Assembly: GCA_032718475.1 (NCBI GenBank)
Contig: JAUCBJ010001353.1
Span: 1-63,642 of the forward strand
Direction of reading: 5' to 3'
Length of the DNA stretch: 63,642 nt
From: Nemertoderma westbladi
Lineage: Eukaryota; Xenacoelomorpha; Nemertodermatida; Nemertodermatidae
Shown here: positions 19,766 to 33,189 of the stretch, in pieces
Position numbering within the stretch: position 1 is the first letter of the stretch
How the letters are laid out: each line of letters starts with the position of its first letter
Position numbers and translations under genes: made by a program
Notes under the pieces: model-generated
Seen by the model: the letters and a program-made list of their open reading frames with translations, nothing else
Databases searched by the model: none
Told to the model about the DNA's origin: nothing

Positions 19766-22700
19766 CTGAAACAAAAGGGAATATGAGCTGAAACAGCTGG
19801 CTCAATTACAAATACAAGGAGTTAAAACAGCTAGTTCAATTACAAATACAAGGAGTTGAAACAGCTGGTTCAATTACAAATATAAGAAGTTGAAACAGCT
19901 GGTTCAATTACAAACATAAGGAGTTGAAACTGCTGGTTCAATTACAAACATAAGGAGTTAAAACAGCTGGTTCAATTACAAACATAAGGAGTTGAAACAG
20001 CTGGTTCAATTACAAACATAAGGAGTTGAAACAGCTGGTTCAATTACAAACATAAGGAGTTGAAACAGCTGGTTCAATTACAAATTAAGGAGCTGAAACA
20101 GCTGGTTCAATTACAAACATAAGGAGTTGAAACAGCTGGCTCAATTACAAACATAAGGAGATGAAACAGCTGGCTCAATTACAAACGTAAGGAGTTGAAA
20201 ACAGCTGGCTCAATTACAAACATAAGGAGTTGAAACAGCTGCCTCAATTACAAACATAAGGAGTTGAAACAGCTGGTTCAATTACAAATATAAGGAGTTG
20301 AAACAGCTGGCTCAATTACACAAACATAAGGAGTTGAAACAGCTGGTTCAATTACAAACATAAGGAGTTGAAACAGCTGGTTCAATTACAAACATAAGGA
20401 GTTAAAACAGCTGGTTCAATTACAAACACAAGGAGTTGAAACAGATGGTTCAATTACAAACATAAGGAGTTGAAACAGCTGGTTCAATTACAAACATAAG
20501 GAGTTGAAACAGCTGGTTCAATTACAAATTAAGGAGCTGAAACAGCTGGTTCAATTACAAACATAAGGAGTTGAAACAGCTGGATCAATTACAAATACAA
20601 GGAGTTGAAACAGCTGGCTCAATTACAAATACAAGGAGTTGAAACAGCTGGTTCAATTACAAATATAAGGAGTTGAAACAGCTGGCTCAATTACACAAAC
20701 ATAAGGAGTTGAAACAGCTGGTTCAATTACAAACATAAGGAGTTGAAACAGCTGGTTCAATTACAAACATAAGGAGTTGAAACATCTGGCTCAATTACAA
20801 ACATAAGGAGTTGAAACATCTGGCTCAATTACAAACATAAGGAGTTGAAACAGCTGGTTCAATTACAAACATAAGGAGTTAAAACAGCTGGTTCAATTAC
20901 AAACACAAGGAGTTGAAACAGCTGGTTCAATTACAAACATAAGGAGTTGAAACAGCTGGTTCAATTACAAACATAAGGAGTTGAAACAGCTGGTTCAATT
21001 ACAAATTAAGGAGCTGAAACAGCTGGTTCAATTACAAACATAAGGAGTTGAAACAGCTGGATCAATTACAAATACAAGGAGTTGAAACAGCTGGCTCAAT
21101 TACAAATACAAGGAGTTGAAACAGCTGGTTCAATTACAAATATAAGAAGTTGAAACAGCTGGTTCAATTACAAACATAAGGAGTTGAAACAGCTGGCTCA
21201 ATTACACAAACATAAGGAGTTGAAACAGCTGGTTCAATTACAAACATAAGGAGTTGAAACAGCTGGTTCAATTACAAACATAAGGAGTTAAAACAGCTGG
21301 TTCAATTACAAACATAAGGAGTTGAAACAGCTGGTTCAATTACAAACATAAGGAGTTGAAACAGCTGGTTCAATTACAAACATAAGGAGTTAAAACAGCT
21401 GGTTCAATTACAAACACAAGGAGTTGAAACAGCTGGTTCAATTACAAACATAAGGAGTTGAAACAGCTGGTTCAATTACAAACATAAGGAGTTGAAACAG
21501 CTGGTTCAATTACAAATTAAGGAGCTGAAACAGCTGGTTCAATTACAAACATAAGGAGTTGAAACAGCTGGTTCAATTACAAACATAAGGAGTTAAAACA
21601 GCTGGTTCAATTACAAACACAAGGAGTTGAAACAGCTGGTTCAATTACAAACATAAGGAGTTGAAACAGCTGGTTCAATTACAAACATAAGGAGTTGAAA
21701 CAGCTGGTTCAATTACAAATTAAGGAGCTGAAACAGCTGGTTCAATTACAAACATAAGGAGTTGAAACAGCTGGATCAATTACAAATACAAGGAGTTGAA
21801 ACAGCTGGCTCAATTACAAATACAAGGAGTTGAAACAGCTGGCTCAATTACAAATACAAGGAGTTGAAACAGCTGGTTCAATTACAAATATAAGGAGTTA
21901 AAACAGCTGGCTCAATTACACAAACATAAGGAGTTGAAACAGCTGGTTCAATTACAAACATAAGGAGTTGAAATAGCTGGTTCAATTACAAACATAAGGA
22001 GTTAAAACAGCTGGTTCAATTACAAACACAAGGAGTTGAAACAGCTGGTTCAATTACAAACATAAGGAGTTGAAACAGCTGGTTCAAGTACAAACATAAG
22101 GAGATGAAACAGCTGGTTCAATTACAAACATAAGGAGTTAAAACAGCTGGATCAATTACAAATACAAGGAGTTGAAACAGCTGGCTCAATTACAAATACA
22201 AGGAGTTGAAACAGCTGGCTCAATTACAAATACAAGGAGTTGAAACAGCTGGTTCAATTACAAACATAAGGAGTTGAAACTGCTGGTTCAATTACAAACA
22301 TAAGGAGTTAAAACAGCTGGTTCAATTACAAACATAAGGAGTTGAAACAGCTGGTTCAATTACAAACATAAGGAGTTGAAACAGCTGGTTCAATTACAAA
22401 CATAAGGAGTTGAAACAGCTGGTTCAATTACAAATTAAGGAGCTGAAACAGCTGGTTCAATTACAAACATAAGGAGTTGAAACAGCTGGCTCAATTACAA
22501 ACATAAGGAGATGAAACAGCTGGCTCAATTACAAACGTAAGGAGTTGAAAACAGCTGGCTCAATTACAAACATAAATAGATGAAACAGCTGGTTCAATTA
22601 CAAATTAAGGAGCTGAAACAGCTGGTTCAATTACAAACATAAGGAGTTGAAACAGCTGGATCAATTACAAATACAAGGAGTTGAAACAGCTGGCTCAATT

Positions 22701-25700
22701 ACAAATACAAGGAGTTGAAACAGCTGGCTCAATTACAAATACAAGGAGTTGAAACAGCTGGTTCAATTACAAATATAAGGAGTTGAAACAGCTGGCTCAA
22801 TTACACAAACATAAGGAGTTGAAACAGCTGGTTCAATTACAAACATAAGGAGTTGAAACAGCTGGTTCAATTACAAACATAAGGAGTTAAAACAGCTGGT
22901 TCAATTACAAACACAAGGAGTTGAAACAGCTGGTTCAATTACAAACATAAGGAGTTGAAACAGCTGGTTCAATTACAAACATAAAGAGTTGAAACAGCTG
23001 GTTCAATTACAAATTAAGGAGCTGAAACAGCTGGTTCAATTACAAACATAAGGAGTTGAAACAGCTGGATCAATTACAAATACAAGGAGTTGAAACAGCT
23101 GGCTCAATTACAAATACAAGGAGTTGAAACAGCTGGTTCAATTACAAATATAAGAAGTTGAAACAGCTGGTTCAATTACAAACATAAGGAGTTGAAACAG
23201 CTGGCTCAATTACACAAACATAAGGAGTTGAAACAGCTGGTTCAATTACAAACATAAGGAGTTGAAACAGCTGGTTCAATTACAAACATAAGGAGTTAAA
23301 ACAGCTGGTTCAATTACAAACATAAGGAGTTGAAACAGCTGGTTCAATTACAAACATAAGGAGTTGAAACAGCTGGTTCAATTACAAACATAAGGAGTTA
23401 AAACAGCTGGTTCAATTACAAACACAAGGAGTTGAAACAGCTGGTTCAATTACAAACATAAGGAGTTGAAACAGCTGGTTCAATTACAAACATAAGGAGT
23501 TGAAACAGCTGGTTCAATTACAAATTAAGGAGCTGAAACAGCTGGTTCAATTACAAACATAAGGAGTTGAAACAGCTGGCTCAATTACAAACATAAGGAG
23601 TTGAAACAGCTGGTTCAATTACAAACATAAGGAGTTGAAACAGCTGGTTCAATTACAAACATAAGGAGTTGAAACAGCTGGTTCAATTACAAACATAAGG
23701 AGTTGAAACAGCTGGTTCAATTACAAACATAAGGAGTTGAAACAGCTGGTTCAATTACAAATTAAGGAGCTGAAACAGCTGGTTCAATTACAAACATAAA
23801 GAGTTGAAACAGCTGGTTCAATTACAAATTAAGGAGCTGAAACAGCTGGTTCAATTACAAACATAAGGAGTTGAAACAGCTGGTTCAATTACAAACATAA
23901 GGAGTTGAAACAGCTGGTTCAATTACAAACATAAGGAGTTGAAACAGCTGGTTCAATTACAAACATAAGGAGTTGAAACAGCTGGTTCAATTACAAACAT
24001 AAGGAGTTGAAACAGCTGGCTCAATTATAAACATAATGAGTTGAAACAGCTGGCTCAATTACAAACATAAGGAGTTGAAACAGCTGGTTCAATTAAAATA
24101 ATTAAGGAGCTGAAACAGCTGGTTCAATTACAAACATAAGGAGTTGAAACAGCTGGTTCAATTATCAACATAAGGAGTTGAAACAGCTGGCTCAATTACA
24201 AACATAAGGAGTTGAAACAGCTGGTTCAATTAAAATTAAGGAGCTGAAACAGCTGGTTCAATTACAAACATAAGGAGTTGAAACAGCTAGTTCAATTACA
24301 AATTAAGGAGCTGAAACAGCTGGCTCAATTACAAACATAAGGAGTTGAAACAGCTGGTTCAATTACAAACATAAGGAGTTGAAACAGCTGGTTCAATTAC
24401 AAATTAAGGAGCTGAAACAGCTGGTTCAATTACAAACATAAGGAGTTGAAACAGCTGGTTCAATTACAAACATAAGGAGTTGAAACAGCTGGCTCAATTA
24501 CAAATTAAGGAGCTGAAACAGCTGGTTCAATTACAAACATAAGGAGTTGAAACAGCTGGTTCAATTACAAACATAATGAGTTGAAACAGCTGGTTCAATT
24601 ACAAACATAAGGAGTTGAAACAGCTGGTTCAATTACAAACATAAGGAGTTGAAACAGCTGGTTCAATTACAAATTAAGGAGCTGAAACAGCTGGTTCAAT
24701 TACAAACATAAGGAGTTGAAACAGCTGGTTCAATTACAAACATTAAGGAGTTTAAACAGCTGGTTCAATTACAAACATAAGGAGTTGAAACAGCTGGTTC
24801 AATTACAAATTAAGGAGCTGAAACAGCTGGTTCAATTACAAACATAAGGAGTTGAAACAGCTGGCTCAATTACAAACATAAGGAGTTGAAACAGCTGGCT
24901 CAATTACAAACATAAGGAGTTGAAACAGCTGGTTCAATTACAAACATAAGGAGTTGAAACAGCTGGTTCAATTACAAACATAAGGAGTTGAAACAGCTGG
25001 TTCAATTACAAACATAAGGAGTTGAAAACGGCTGGTTCAATTACAAACATAAGGAGTTGAAACAGCTGGTTCAATTACAAACATAAGGAGTTGAAACAGC
25101 TGGCTCAATTACAAACATAAGGAGTTGAAACAGCTGGTTCAATTACAAACATAAGGAGTTGAAACAGCTGGTTCAATTACAAACATAAGGAGTTGAAAAC
25201 GGCTGGTTCAATTACAAACATAAGGAGTTGAAAACGGCTGGTTCAATTACAAACATAAGGAGTTGAAACAGCTGGTTCAATTACAAACATAAGGAGTTGA
25301 AACAGCTGGCTCAATTACAAACATAAGGAGTTGAAACAGCTGGTTCAATTACAAACATAAGGAGTTGAAACAGCTGGTTCAATTACAAATTAAGGAGCTA
25401 AAACAGCTGGTTCAATTACAAACATAAGGAGTTGAAACAGCTGGTTCAATTACAAACATAAGGAGTTGAAAACGGCTGGTTCAATTACAAACATAAGGAG
25501 TTGAAACAGCTGGTTCAATTACAAACATAAGGAGTTGAAACAGCTGGCTCAATTACAAACATAAGGAGTTGAAACAGCTGGCTCAATTACAAACATAAGG
25601 AGTTGAAACAGCTGGTTCAATTACAAACATAAGGAGTTGAAACAGCTGGTTCAATTACAAACATAAGGAGTTGAAAACGGCTGGTTCAATTACAAACATA

Positions 25701-27703
25701 AGGAGTTGAAACAGCTGGTTCAATTACAAACATAAGGAGTTGAAACAGCTGGTTCAATTACAAATTAAGGAGCTAAAACAGCTGGTTCAATTACAAACAT
25801 AAGGAGTTGAAACAGCTGGGTCAATTACAAACAAAGGAGTTGAAAACGGCTGGTTCAATTACAAACATAAGGAGTTGAAACAGTTTGTTTAATTACAACA
25901 ATAAGGAGTTGAAACAGTTAGCTGGCTCAATTACAAATTAAGGAGCTGAAACAGCTGGTTCAATTACAAACATAAGGAGTTGAAACAGCTGGCTCAATTA
26001 CAAACATAAGGAGTTGAAACAGTTAGTTCAATTACAAACATAAGGAGTTGAAACAGCTGGCTCAATTACAAATTAAGGAGCTGAAACAGCTGGTTTAATT
26101 ACAAACGTAAGGAGTTGAAACAGCTGGTTCAATTACAAACATAAGGAGTTGAAAGAGCTGGTTCAATTACAAACATAAGGAGTTGAAACAGCTGGCTCAA
26201 TTACAAATATAAGGAGTTGAAACAGTTAGTTCAATTACAAACATAAGGAGTTGAAAGAGCTGGCTCAATTACAAATTAAGGAGCTGAAACAGCTGGTTCA
26301 ATTACAAACATAAGGAGTTGAAACAGCTGGTTTAATTACAAATATAAGGAGTTGAAACAGCTGGTTCAATTACAAATCAAGGAGCTGAAACAGCTGGTTC
26401 AATTACAAACATAAGGAGTTGAAATAGCTGGTTCAATTACAAACATAAGGAGTTGAAACAGCTGGTTGAAACAGCTGGTTCAATTACAAATTAAGGAGCT
26501 GAAACAGCTGGTTCAATTACAAACATAAGGAGTTGAAACAGCTGGCTCAATTACAATCATAAGGAGTTGAAGCAGCTGGTTCAATTACAAACATAAGGAG
26601 TTGAAACAGCTGCTTCAATTACAAACATAGGGAGTTGAAACAGCTGGCTCAATTACAAACATAAGGAGTTGAAACAGCTGGTTCAATTACAAATTAAGGA
26701 GCTGAAACAGCTGGTTTAATTACAAACATAAGGAGTTGAAACAGCTGGTTCAATTACAAATTAAGGAGCTGAAACAGCTGGTTCAATTACAAACATAAGG
26801 AGTTGAAACAGCTGGCTCAATTACAAATATAAGGAGTTGAAACAGTTAGTTCAATTACAAACATAAGGAGTTGAAAGAGCTGGCTCAATTACAAATTAAG
26901 GAGCTGAAACAGCTGGTTCAATTACAAACATAAGGAGTTGAAACAGCTGGTTTAATTACAAATATAAGGAGTTGAAACAGCTGGTTCAATTACAAATCAA
27001 GGAGCTGAAACAGCTGGTTCAATTACAAACATAAGGAGTTGAAATAGCTGGTTCAATTACAAACATAAGGAGTTGAAACAGCTGGTTGAAACAGCTGGTT
27101 CAATTACAAATTAAGGAGCTGAAACAGCTGGTTCAATTACAAACATAAGGAGTTGAAACAGCTGGCTCAATTACAATCATAAGGAGTTGAAGCAGCTGGT
27201 TCAATTACAAACATAAGGAGTTGAAACAGCTGCTTCAATTACAAACATAGGGAGTTGAAACAGCTGGCTCAATTACAAACATAAGGAGTTGAAACAGCTG
27301 GTTCAATTATAAATTAAGGAGCTGAAACAGCTGGTTTAATTACAAACATAAGGAGTTGAAACAGCTGGTTCAATTACAAATTAAGGAGCTGAAACAGCTG
27401 GTTCAATTATAAACATAAATTAAGGAGCTGAAACAGCTGGTTCAATTACAAACATAAGGAGTTGAAACAGCTGGTTCAATTACAAACATAATGAGCTGAA
27501 ACAGCTGGTTCAATTACAAACATAAATTAAGGAGCTGAAACAGCTGGTTCAATTACAAACATAAGGAGTTGAAACAGCTGGTTCAATTACAAACATAAGG
27601 AGTTGAAACAGCTGGTTCAATTACAAATTAAGGAGCTGAAACAGCTGGTTCAATTACAAATTAAGGATCTGAAACAGCTGGTTCAATTACAAACATAAGG
27701 AGT

Positions 27704-30700
27704 TGAAACAGCTGGCTAAATTACAAACATAAGGAGTTGAAACAGTTGGTTCAATTACAAACATAAGGAGTTGAAAACGGCTGGTTCAATTACAAACATA
27801 AGGAGTTGAAAACGGCTGGTTCAATTACAAACATAAGGAGTTAAAACAGCTGGCTCAATTACAAACATAAGGAGCTGAAACAGCTGGTTTAATTACAAAC
27901 GTAAGGAGTTGAAACAGCTGGTTCAATTACAAACATAAGGAGTTGAAACAGCTGGTTCAATTACAAACATAAGGAGTTGAAAACGGCTGGTTCAATTACA
28001 AACATAAGGAGTTGAAACAGCTGGTTCAATTACAAACATAAGGAGTTGAAACAGCTGGTTCAATTACAAATTAAGGAGCTGAAACAGCTGGTTCAATTAC
28101 AAATTAAGGATCTGAAACAGCTGGTTCAATTACAAACATAAGGAGTTGAAACAGCTGGCTAAATTACAAACATAAGGAGTTTAAACAGCTGGTTCAATTA
28201 CAAACATAAGGAGTTGAAACAGCTGGTTCAATTACAAATTAAGGAGCTGAAACAGCTGGTTCAATTACAAACATAAGGAGTTGAAACAGCTGGCTCAATT
28301 ACAAACATAAGGAGTTGAAACAGCTGGCTCAATTACAAACATAAGGAGTTGAAACAGCTGGTTCAATTACAAACATAAGGAGTTGAAACAGCTGGTTCAA
28401 TTACAAACATAAGGAGTTGAAAACGGCTGGTTCAATTACAAACATAAGGAGTTGAAAACGCCTGGTTCAATTACAAACATAAGGAGTTGAAACAGCTGGT
28501 TCAATTACAAATTAAGGAGCTAAAACAGCTGGTTCAATTACAAACATAAGGAGTTGAAACAGCTGGGTCAATTACAAACAAAGGAGTTGAAAACGGCTGG
28601 TTCAATTACAAACATAAGGAGTTGAAACAGTTTGTTTAATTACAACAATAAGGAGTTGAAACAGTTAGCTGGCTCAATTACAAATTAAGGAGCTGAAACA
28701 GCTGGTTCAATTACAAACATAAGGAGTTGAAACAGCTGGCTCAATTACAAACATAAGGAGTTGAAACAGTTAGTTCAATTACAAACATAAGGAGTTGAAA
28801 CAGCTGGCTCAATTACAAATTAAGGAGCTGAAACAGCTGGTTTAATTACAAACGTAAGGAGTTGAAACAGCTGGTTTAATTACAATCATAAGGAGTTGAA
28901 ACAGCTGGCTCAATTACAAACATAAGGAGTTGAAACAGTTAGTTCAATTACAAACATAAGGAGTTGAAAGAGCTGGTTCAATTACAAACATAAGGAGTTA
29001 AAACAGCTGGTTCAATTACAAACATAAGGAGTTGAAACAGTTAGTTCAATTACAAACATAAGGAGTTGAAACAGCTGGCTCAATTACAAATTAAGGAGCT
29101 GAAACAGCTGGTTCAATTACAAATTAAGGAGCTGAAACAGCTGGTTCAATTACAAACATAAGGAGTTGAAACAGTTAGTTCAATTACAAACATAAGGAGT
29201 TGAAAGAGCTGGCTCAATTACAAATTAAGGAGCTGAAACAGCTGGTTCAATTACAAACATAAGGAGTTGAAACAGCTGGTTCAATTACAAATCAAGGAGC
29301 TGCAACAGCTGGTTCAATTACAAACATAAGGAGTTGAAATAGCTGGTTCAATTACAAACATAAGGAGTTGAAACAGCTGGTTGAAACAGCTGGTTCAATT
29401 ACAAATTAAGGAGCTGAAACAGCTGGTTGAATTACAAACATAAGGAGTTGAAACAGCTGGCTCAATTACAAACATAAGGAGTTGAAGCAGCTGGCTCAAT
29501 TACAAACATAAGGAGTTGAAGCAGCTGGTTCAATTACAAATTAAGGAGCTGAAACAGCTGGTTCAATTACAAACATAAGGAGTTGAAACAGCTGGTTCAA
29601 TTACAAACATTAAGGAGTTTAAACAGCTGGTTCAATTACAAACATAAGGAGTTGAAACAGCTGGTTCAATTACAAATTAAGGAGCTGAAACAGCTGGTTC
29701 AATTACAAACATAAGGAGTTGAAACAGCTGGCTCAATTACAAACATAAGGAGTTGAAACAGCTGGCTCAATTACAAACATAAGGAGTTGAAACAGCTGGT
29801 TCAATTACAAACATAAGGAGTTGAAACAGCTGGTTCAATTACAAACATAAGGAGTTGAAACAGCTGGTTCAATTACAAACATAAGGAGTTGAAACAGCTG
29901 GCTAAATTACAAACATAAGGAGTTGAAACAGTTGGTTCAATTACAAACATAAGGAGTTGAAAACGGCTGGTTCAATTACAAACATAAGGAGTTGAAAACG
30001 GCTGGTTCAATTACAAACATAAGGAGTTAAAACAGCTGGCTCAATTACAAACATAAGGAGCTGAAACAGCTGGTTTAATTACAAACGTAAGGAGTTGAAA
30101 CAGCTGGTTCAATTACAAACATAAGGAGTTGAAACAGCTGGTTCAATTACAAACATAAGGAGTTGAAAACGGCTGGTTCAATTACAAACATAAGGAGTTG
30201 AAACAGCTGGTTCAATTACAAACATAAGGAGTTGAAACAGCTGGTTCAATTACAAATTAAGGAGCTGAAACAGCTGGTTCAATTACAAATTAAGGATCTG
30301 AAACAGCTGGTTCAATTACAAACATAAGGAGTTGAAACAGCTGGCTAAATTACAAACATAAGGAGTTTAAACAGCTGGTTCAATTACAAACATAAGGAGT
30401 TGAAACAGCTGGTTCAATTACAAATTAAGGAGCTGAAACAGCTGGTTCAATTACAAACATAAGGAGTTGAAACAGCTGGCTCAATTACAAACATAAGGAG
30501 TTGAAACAGCTGGCTCAATTACAAACATAAGGAGTTGAAACAGCTGGTTCAATTACAAACATAAGGAGTTGAAACAGCTGGTTCAATTACAAACATAAGG
30601 AGTTGAAAACGGCTGGTTCAATTACAAACATAAGGAGTTGAAAACGCCTGGTTCAATTACAAACATAAGGAGTTGAAACAGCTGGTTCAATTACAAATTA

Positions 30701-32066
30701 AGGAGCTAAAACAGCTGGTTCAATTACAAACATAAGGAGTTGAAACAGCTGGGTCAATTACAAACAAAGGAGTTGAAAACGGCTGGTTCAATTACAAACA
30801 TAAGGAGTTGAAACAGTTTGTTTAATTACAACAATAAGGAGTTGAAACAGTTAGCTGGCTCAATTACAAATTAAGGAGCTGAAACAGCTGGTTCAATTAC
30901 AAACATAAGGAGTTGAAACAGCTGGCTCAATTACAAACATAAGGAGTTGAAACAGTTAGTTCAATTACAAACATAAGGAGTTGAAACAGCTGGCTCAATT
31001 ACAAATTAAGGAGCTGAAACAGCTGGTTTAATTACAAACGTAAGGAGTTGAAACAGCTGGTTTAATTACAATCATAAGGAGTTGAAACAGCTGGCTCAAT
31101 TACAAACATAAGGAGTTGAAACAGTTAGTTCAATTACAAACATAAGGAGTTGAAAGAGCTGGTTCAATTACAAACATAAGGAGTTAAAACAGCTGGTTCA
31201 ATTACAAACATAAGGAGTTGAAACAGTTAGTTCAATTACAAACATAAGGAGTTGAAACAGCTGGCTCAATTACAAATTAAGGAGCTGAAACAGCTGGTTC
31301 AATTACAAATTAAGGAGCTGAAACAGCTGGTTCAATTACAAACATAAGGAGTTGAAACAGTTAGTTCAATTACAAACATAAGGAGTTGAAAGAGCTGGCT
31401 CAATTACAAATTAAGGAGCTGAAACAGCTGGTTCAATTACAAACATAAGGAGTTGAAACAGCTGGTTCAATTACAAATCAAGGAGCTGCAACAGCTGGTT
31501 CAATTACAAACATAAGGAGTTGAAATAGCTGGTTCAATTACAAACATAAGGAGTTGAAACAGCTGGTTGAAACAGCTGGTTCAATTACAAATTAAGGAGC
31601 TGAAACAGCTGGTTGAATTACAAACATAAGGAGTTGAAACAGCTGGCTCAATTACAAACATAAGGAGTTGAAGCAGCTGGCTCAATTACAAACATAAGGA
31701 GTTGAAGCAGCTGGTTCAATTACAAATTAAGGAGCTGAAACAGCTGGTTCAATTACAAACATAAGGAGTTGAAACAGCTGGTTCAATTACAAACATTAAG
31801 GAGTTTAAACAGCTGGTTCAATTACAAACATAAGGAGTTGAAACAGCTGGTTCAATTACAAATTAAGGAGCTGAAACAGCTGGTTCAATTACAAACATAA
31901 GGAGTTGAAACAGCTGGCTCAATTACAAACATAAGGAGTTGAAACAGCTGGCTCAATTACAAACATAAGGAGTTGAAACAGCTGGTTCAATTACAAACAT
32001 AAGGAGTTGAAACAGCTGGTTCAATTACAAACATAAGGAGTTGAAACAGCTGGTTCAATTACAAAC
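27704..32066. repeat. Higher-order duplication of 2,186 bp inside the 34-bp array
   Basis: Rare variants recur at exactly the same offset: GCTAAATTAC at 27715 and 29901, GGGTCAATTACAAACAAAGG at 28565 and 30751, GTTGAAGCAG at 29481 and 31667, and ACATTAAGGAGTTTAAAC near 29604 and 31790. The first marker group also occurs once earlier (25818). A smaller duplication of 620 bp links 26201 to 26821 and 26461 to 27081. This shows recent expansion in large blocks. Confidence 0.9.
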
Positions 32067-32771
32067 ATAAGGAGTTGAAAACGGCTGGTTCAATTACAAA
32101 CATAAGGAGTTGAAACAGCTGGTTCAATTACAAACATAAGGAGTTGAAACAGCTGGCTCAATTACAAACATAAGGAGTTGAAACAGCTGGTTCAATTACA
32201 AACATAAGGAGTTGAAACAGCTGGTTCAATTACAAACATAAGGAGTTGAAAACGGCTGGTTCAATTACAAACATAAGGAGTTGAAAACGGCTGGTTCAAT
32301 TACAAACATAAGGAGTTGAAACAGCTGGTTCAATTACAAACATAAGGAGTTGAAACAGCTGGCTCAATTACAAACATAAGGAGTTGAAACAGCTGGTTCA
32401 ATTACAAACATAAGGAGTTGAAACAGCTGGTTCAATTACAAATTAAGGAGCTAAAACAGCTGGTTCAATTACAAACATAAGGAGTTGAAACAGCTGGTTC
32501 AATTACAAACATAAGGAGTTGAAAACGGCTGGTTCAATTACAAACATAAGGAGTTGAAACAGCTGGTTCAATTACAAACATAAGGAGTTGAAACAGCTGG
32601 CTCAATTACAAACATAAGGAGTTGAAACAGCTGGCTCAATTACAAACATAAGGAGTTGAAACAGCTGGCTAAATTACAAACATAAGGAGTTGAAAACGGC
32701 TGGTTCAATTACAAACATAAGGAGTTGAAACAGCTGGTTCAATTACAAACATAAGGAGTTGAAACAGCTGG

Positions 32772-32777
32772 TTTAAT
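32772..32777 (-). promoter_or_regulatory. Candidate ATTAAA polyadenylation signal for exon 5a
   Basis: On the minus strand ATTAAA arises from an unusual repeat unit about 106 nt after the exon 5a stop codon. This would let the exon 5a transcript end inside the minisatellite. Weak evidence, since the hexamer is short. Confidence 0.3.
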
Positions 32778-32882
32778 AACAAACATAAGGAGTTGAAACA
32801 GCTGGTTCAATTAATAATTAAGGAGCTGAAACAGCTGGTTCAATTACAAACATAAGTGACAACTACTAATTACCCGAGCAAA

Positions 32883-33069
32883 CTAATTAGTTGGCTCATC
32901 ACTGCCTAAATCTTGCAGGGATTTTTTCTTTCTGAAACGTCTCTGGTAATATTTGTTTCTCTGGAGATACAGAGCGTACGCTTCGGGTTCATAGAGTTTC
33001 ATTAGACGTCTTCTCTTCGTTGTGGGATGTATGGCTATCTCGTTGGGGTCTATTCCATTATTAACTAAC
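32883..33069 (-). CDS. Terminal exon 5a of the PDE-N-like gene
   Basis: Minus-strand acceptor CAACGTTTTGTAG at 33070 is followed by one base that completes a phase-2 codon, then 61 residues and the stop TAG (32885-32883). The core DPNEIAIHPTTKRRRLMKL plus PEAYALYLQRN matches exon 5b, and the end is rich in Arg and Lys. A donor-like CGG|GTAATT occurs only after the stop, so the exon is terminal. The use of either 5a or 5b would give proteins that differ in their last 61 or 73 residues. The gene's exon 4 is 933 bp upstream, with a MITE in the intervening intron. Confidence 0.78.
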
Positions 33070-33189
33070 CTACAAAACGTTGGAGCCTTTGTTAGCCAAT
33101 GTTACTCAAACGCTTAAATACATACTCAAGACTCACTCACCTGTAGCAGCAAAAACTAACAGTTAAACAAGATTGCGATATCCCATTAA

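Larger units (their letters stand above)
19782..32858. repeat. 13-kb minisatellite of 33/34-bp units, about 385 copies
   Basis: Units are built from AAGGAGTTGAAACAGCTGG and TTCAATTACAAACAT (34 bp), with a frequent 33-bp variant carrying TACAAATTAAGGAGCTG. Common substitutions are GGCTC for GGTTC, AAACGGCTGG and CAGTTAG. Nearly every unit contains the palindrome CAGCTG (an E-box) and ATTA cores. The array lies between two homologous terminal exons on the minus strand, starting about 16 bp upstream of the exon 5b acceptor and ending about 25 bp past the exon 5a stop. It has no unique spacers and no open frame. Confidence 0.97.

Noticed and set aside
19782-32858. CRISPR-like array
   Set aside because: The repeats are contiguous with no unique spacers, the genome is eukaryotic and there are no cas genes.
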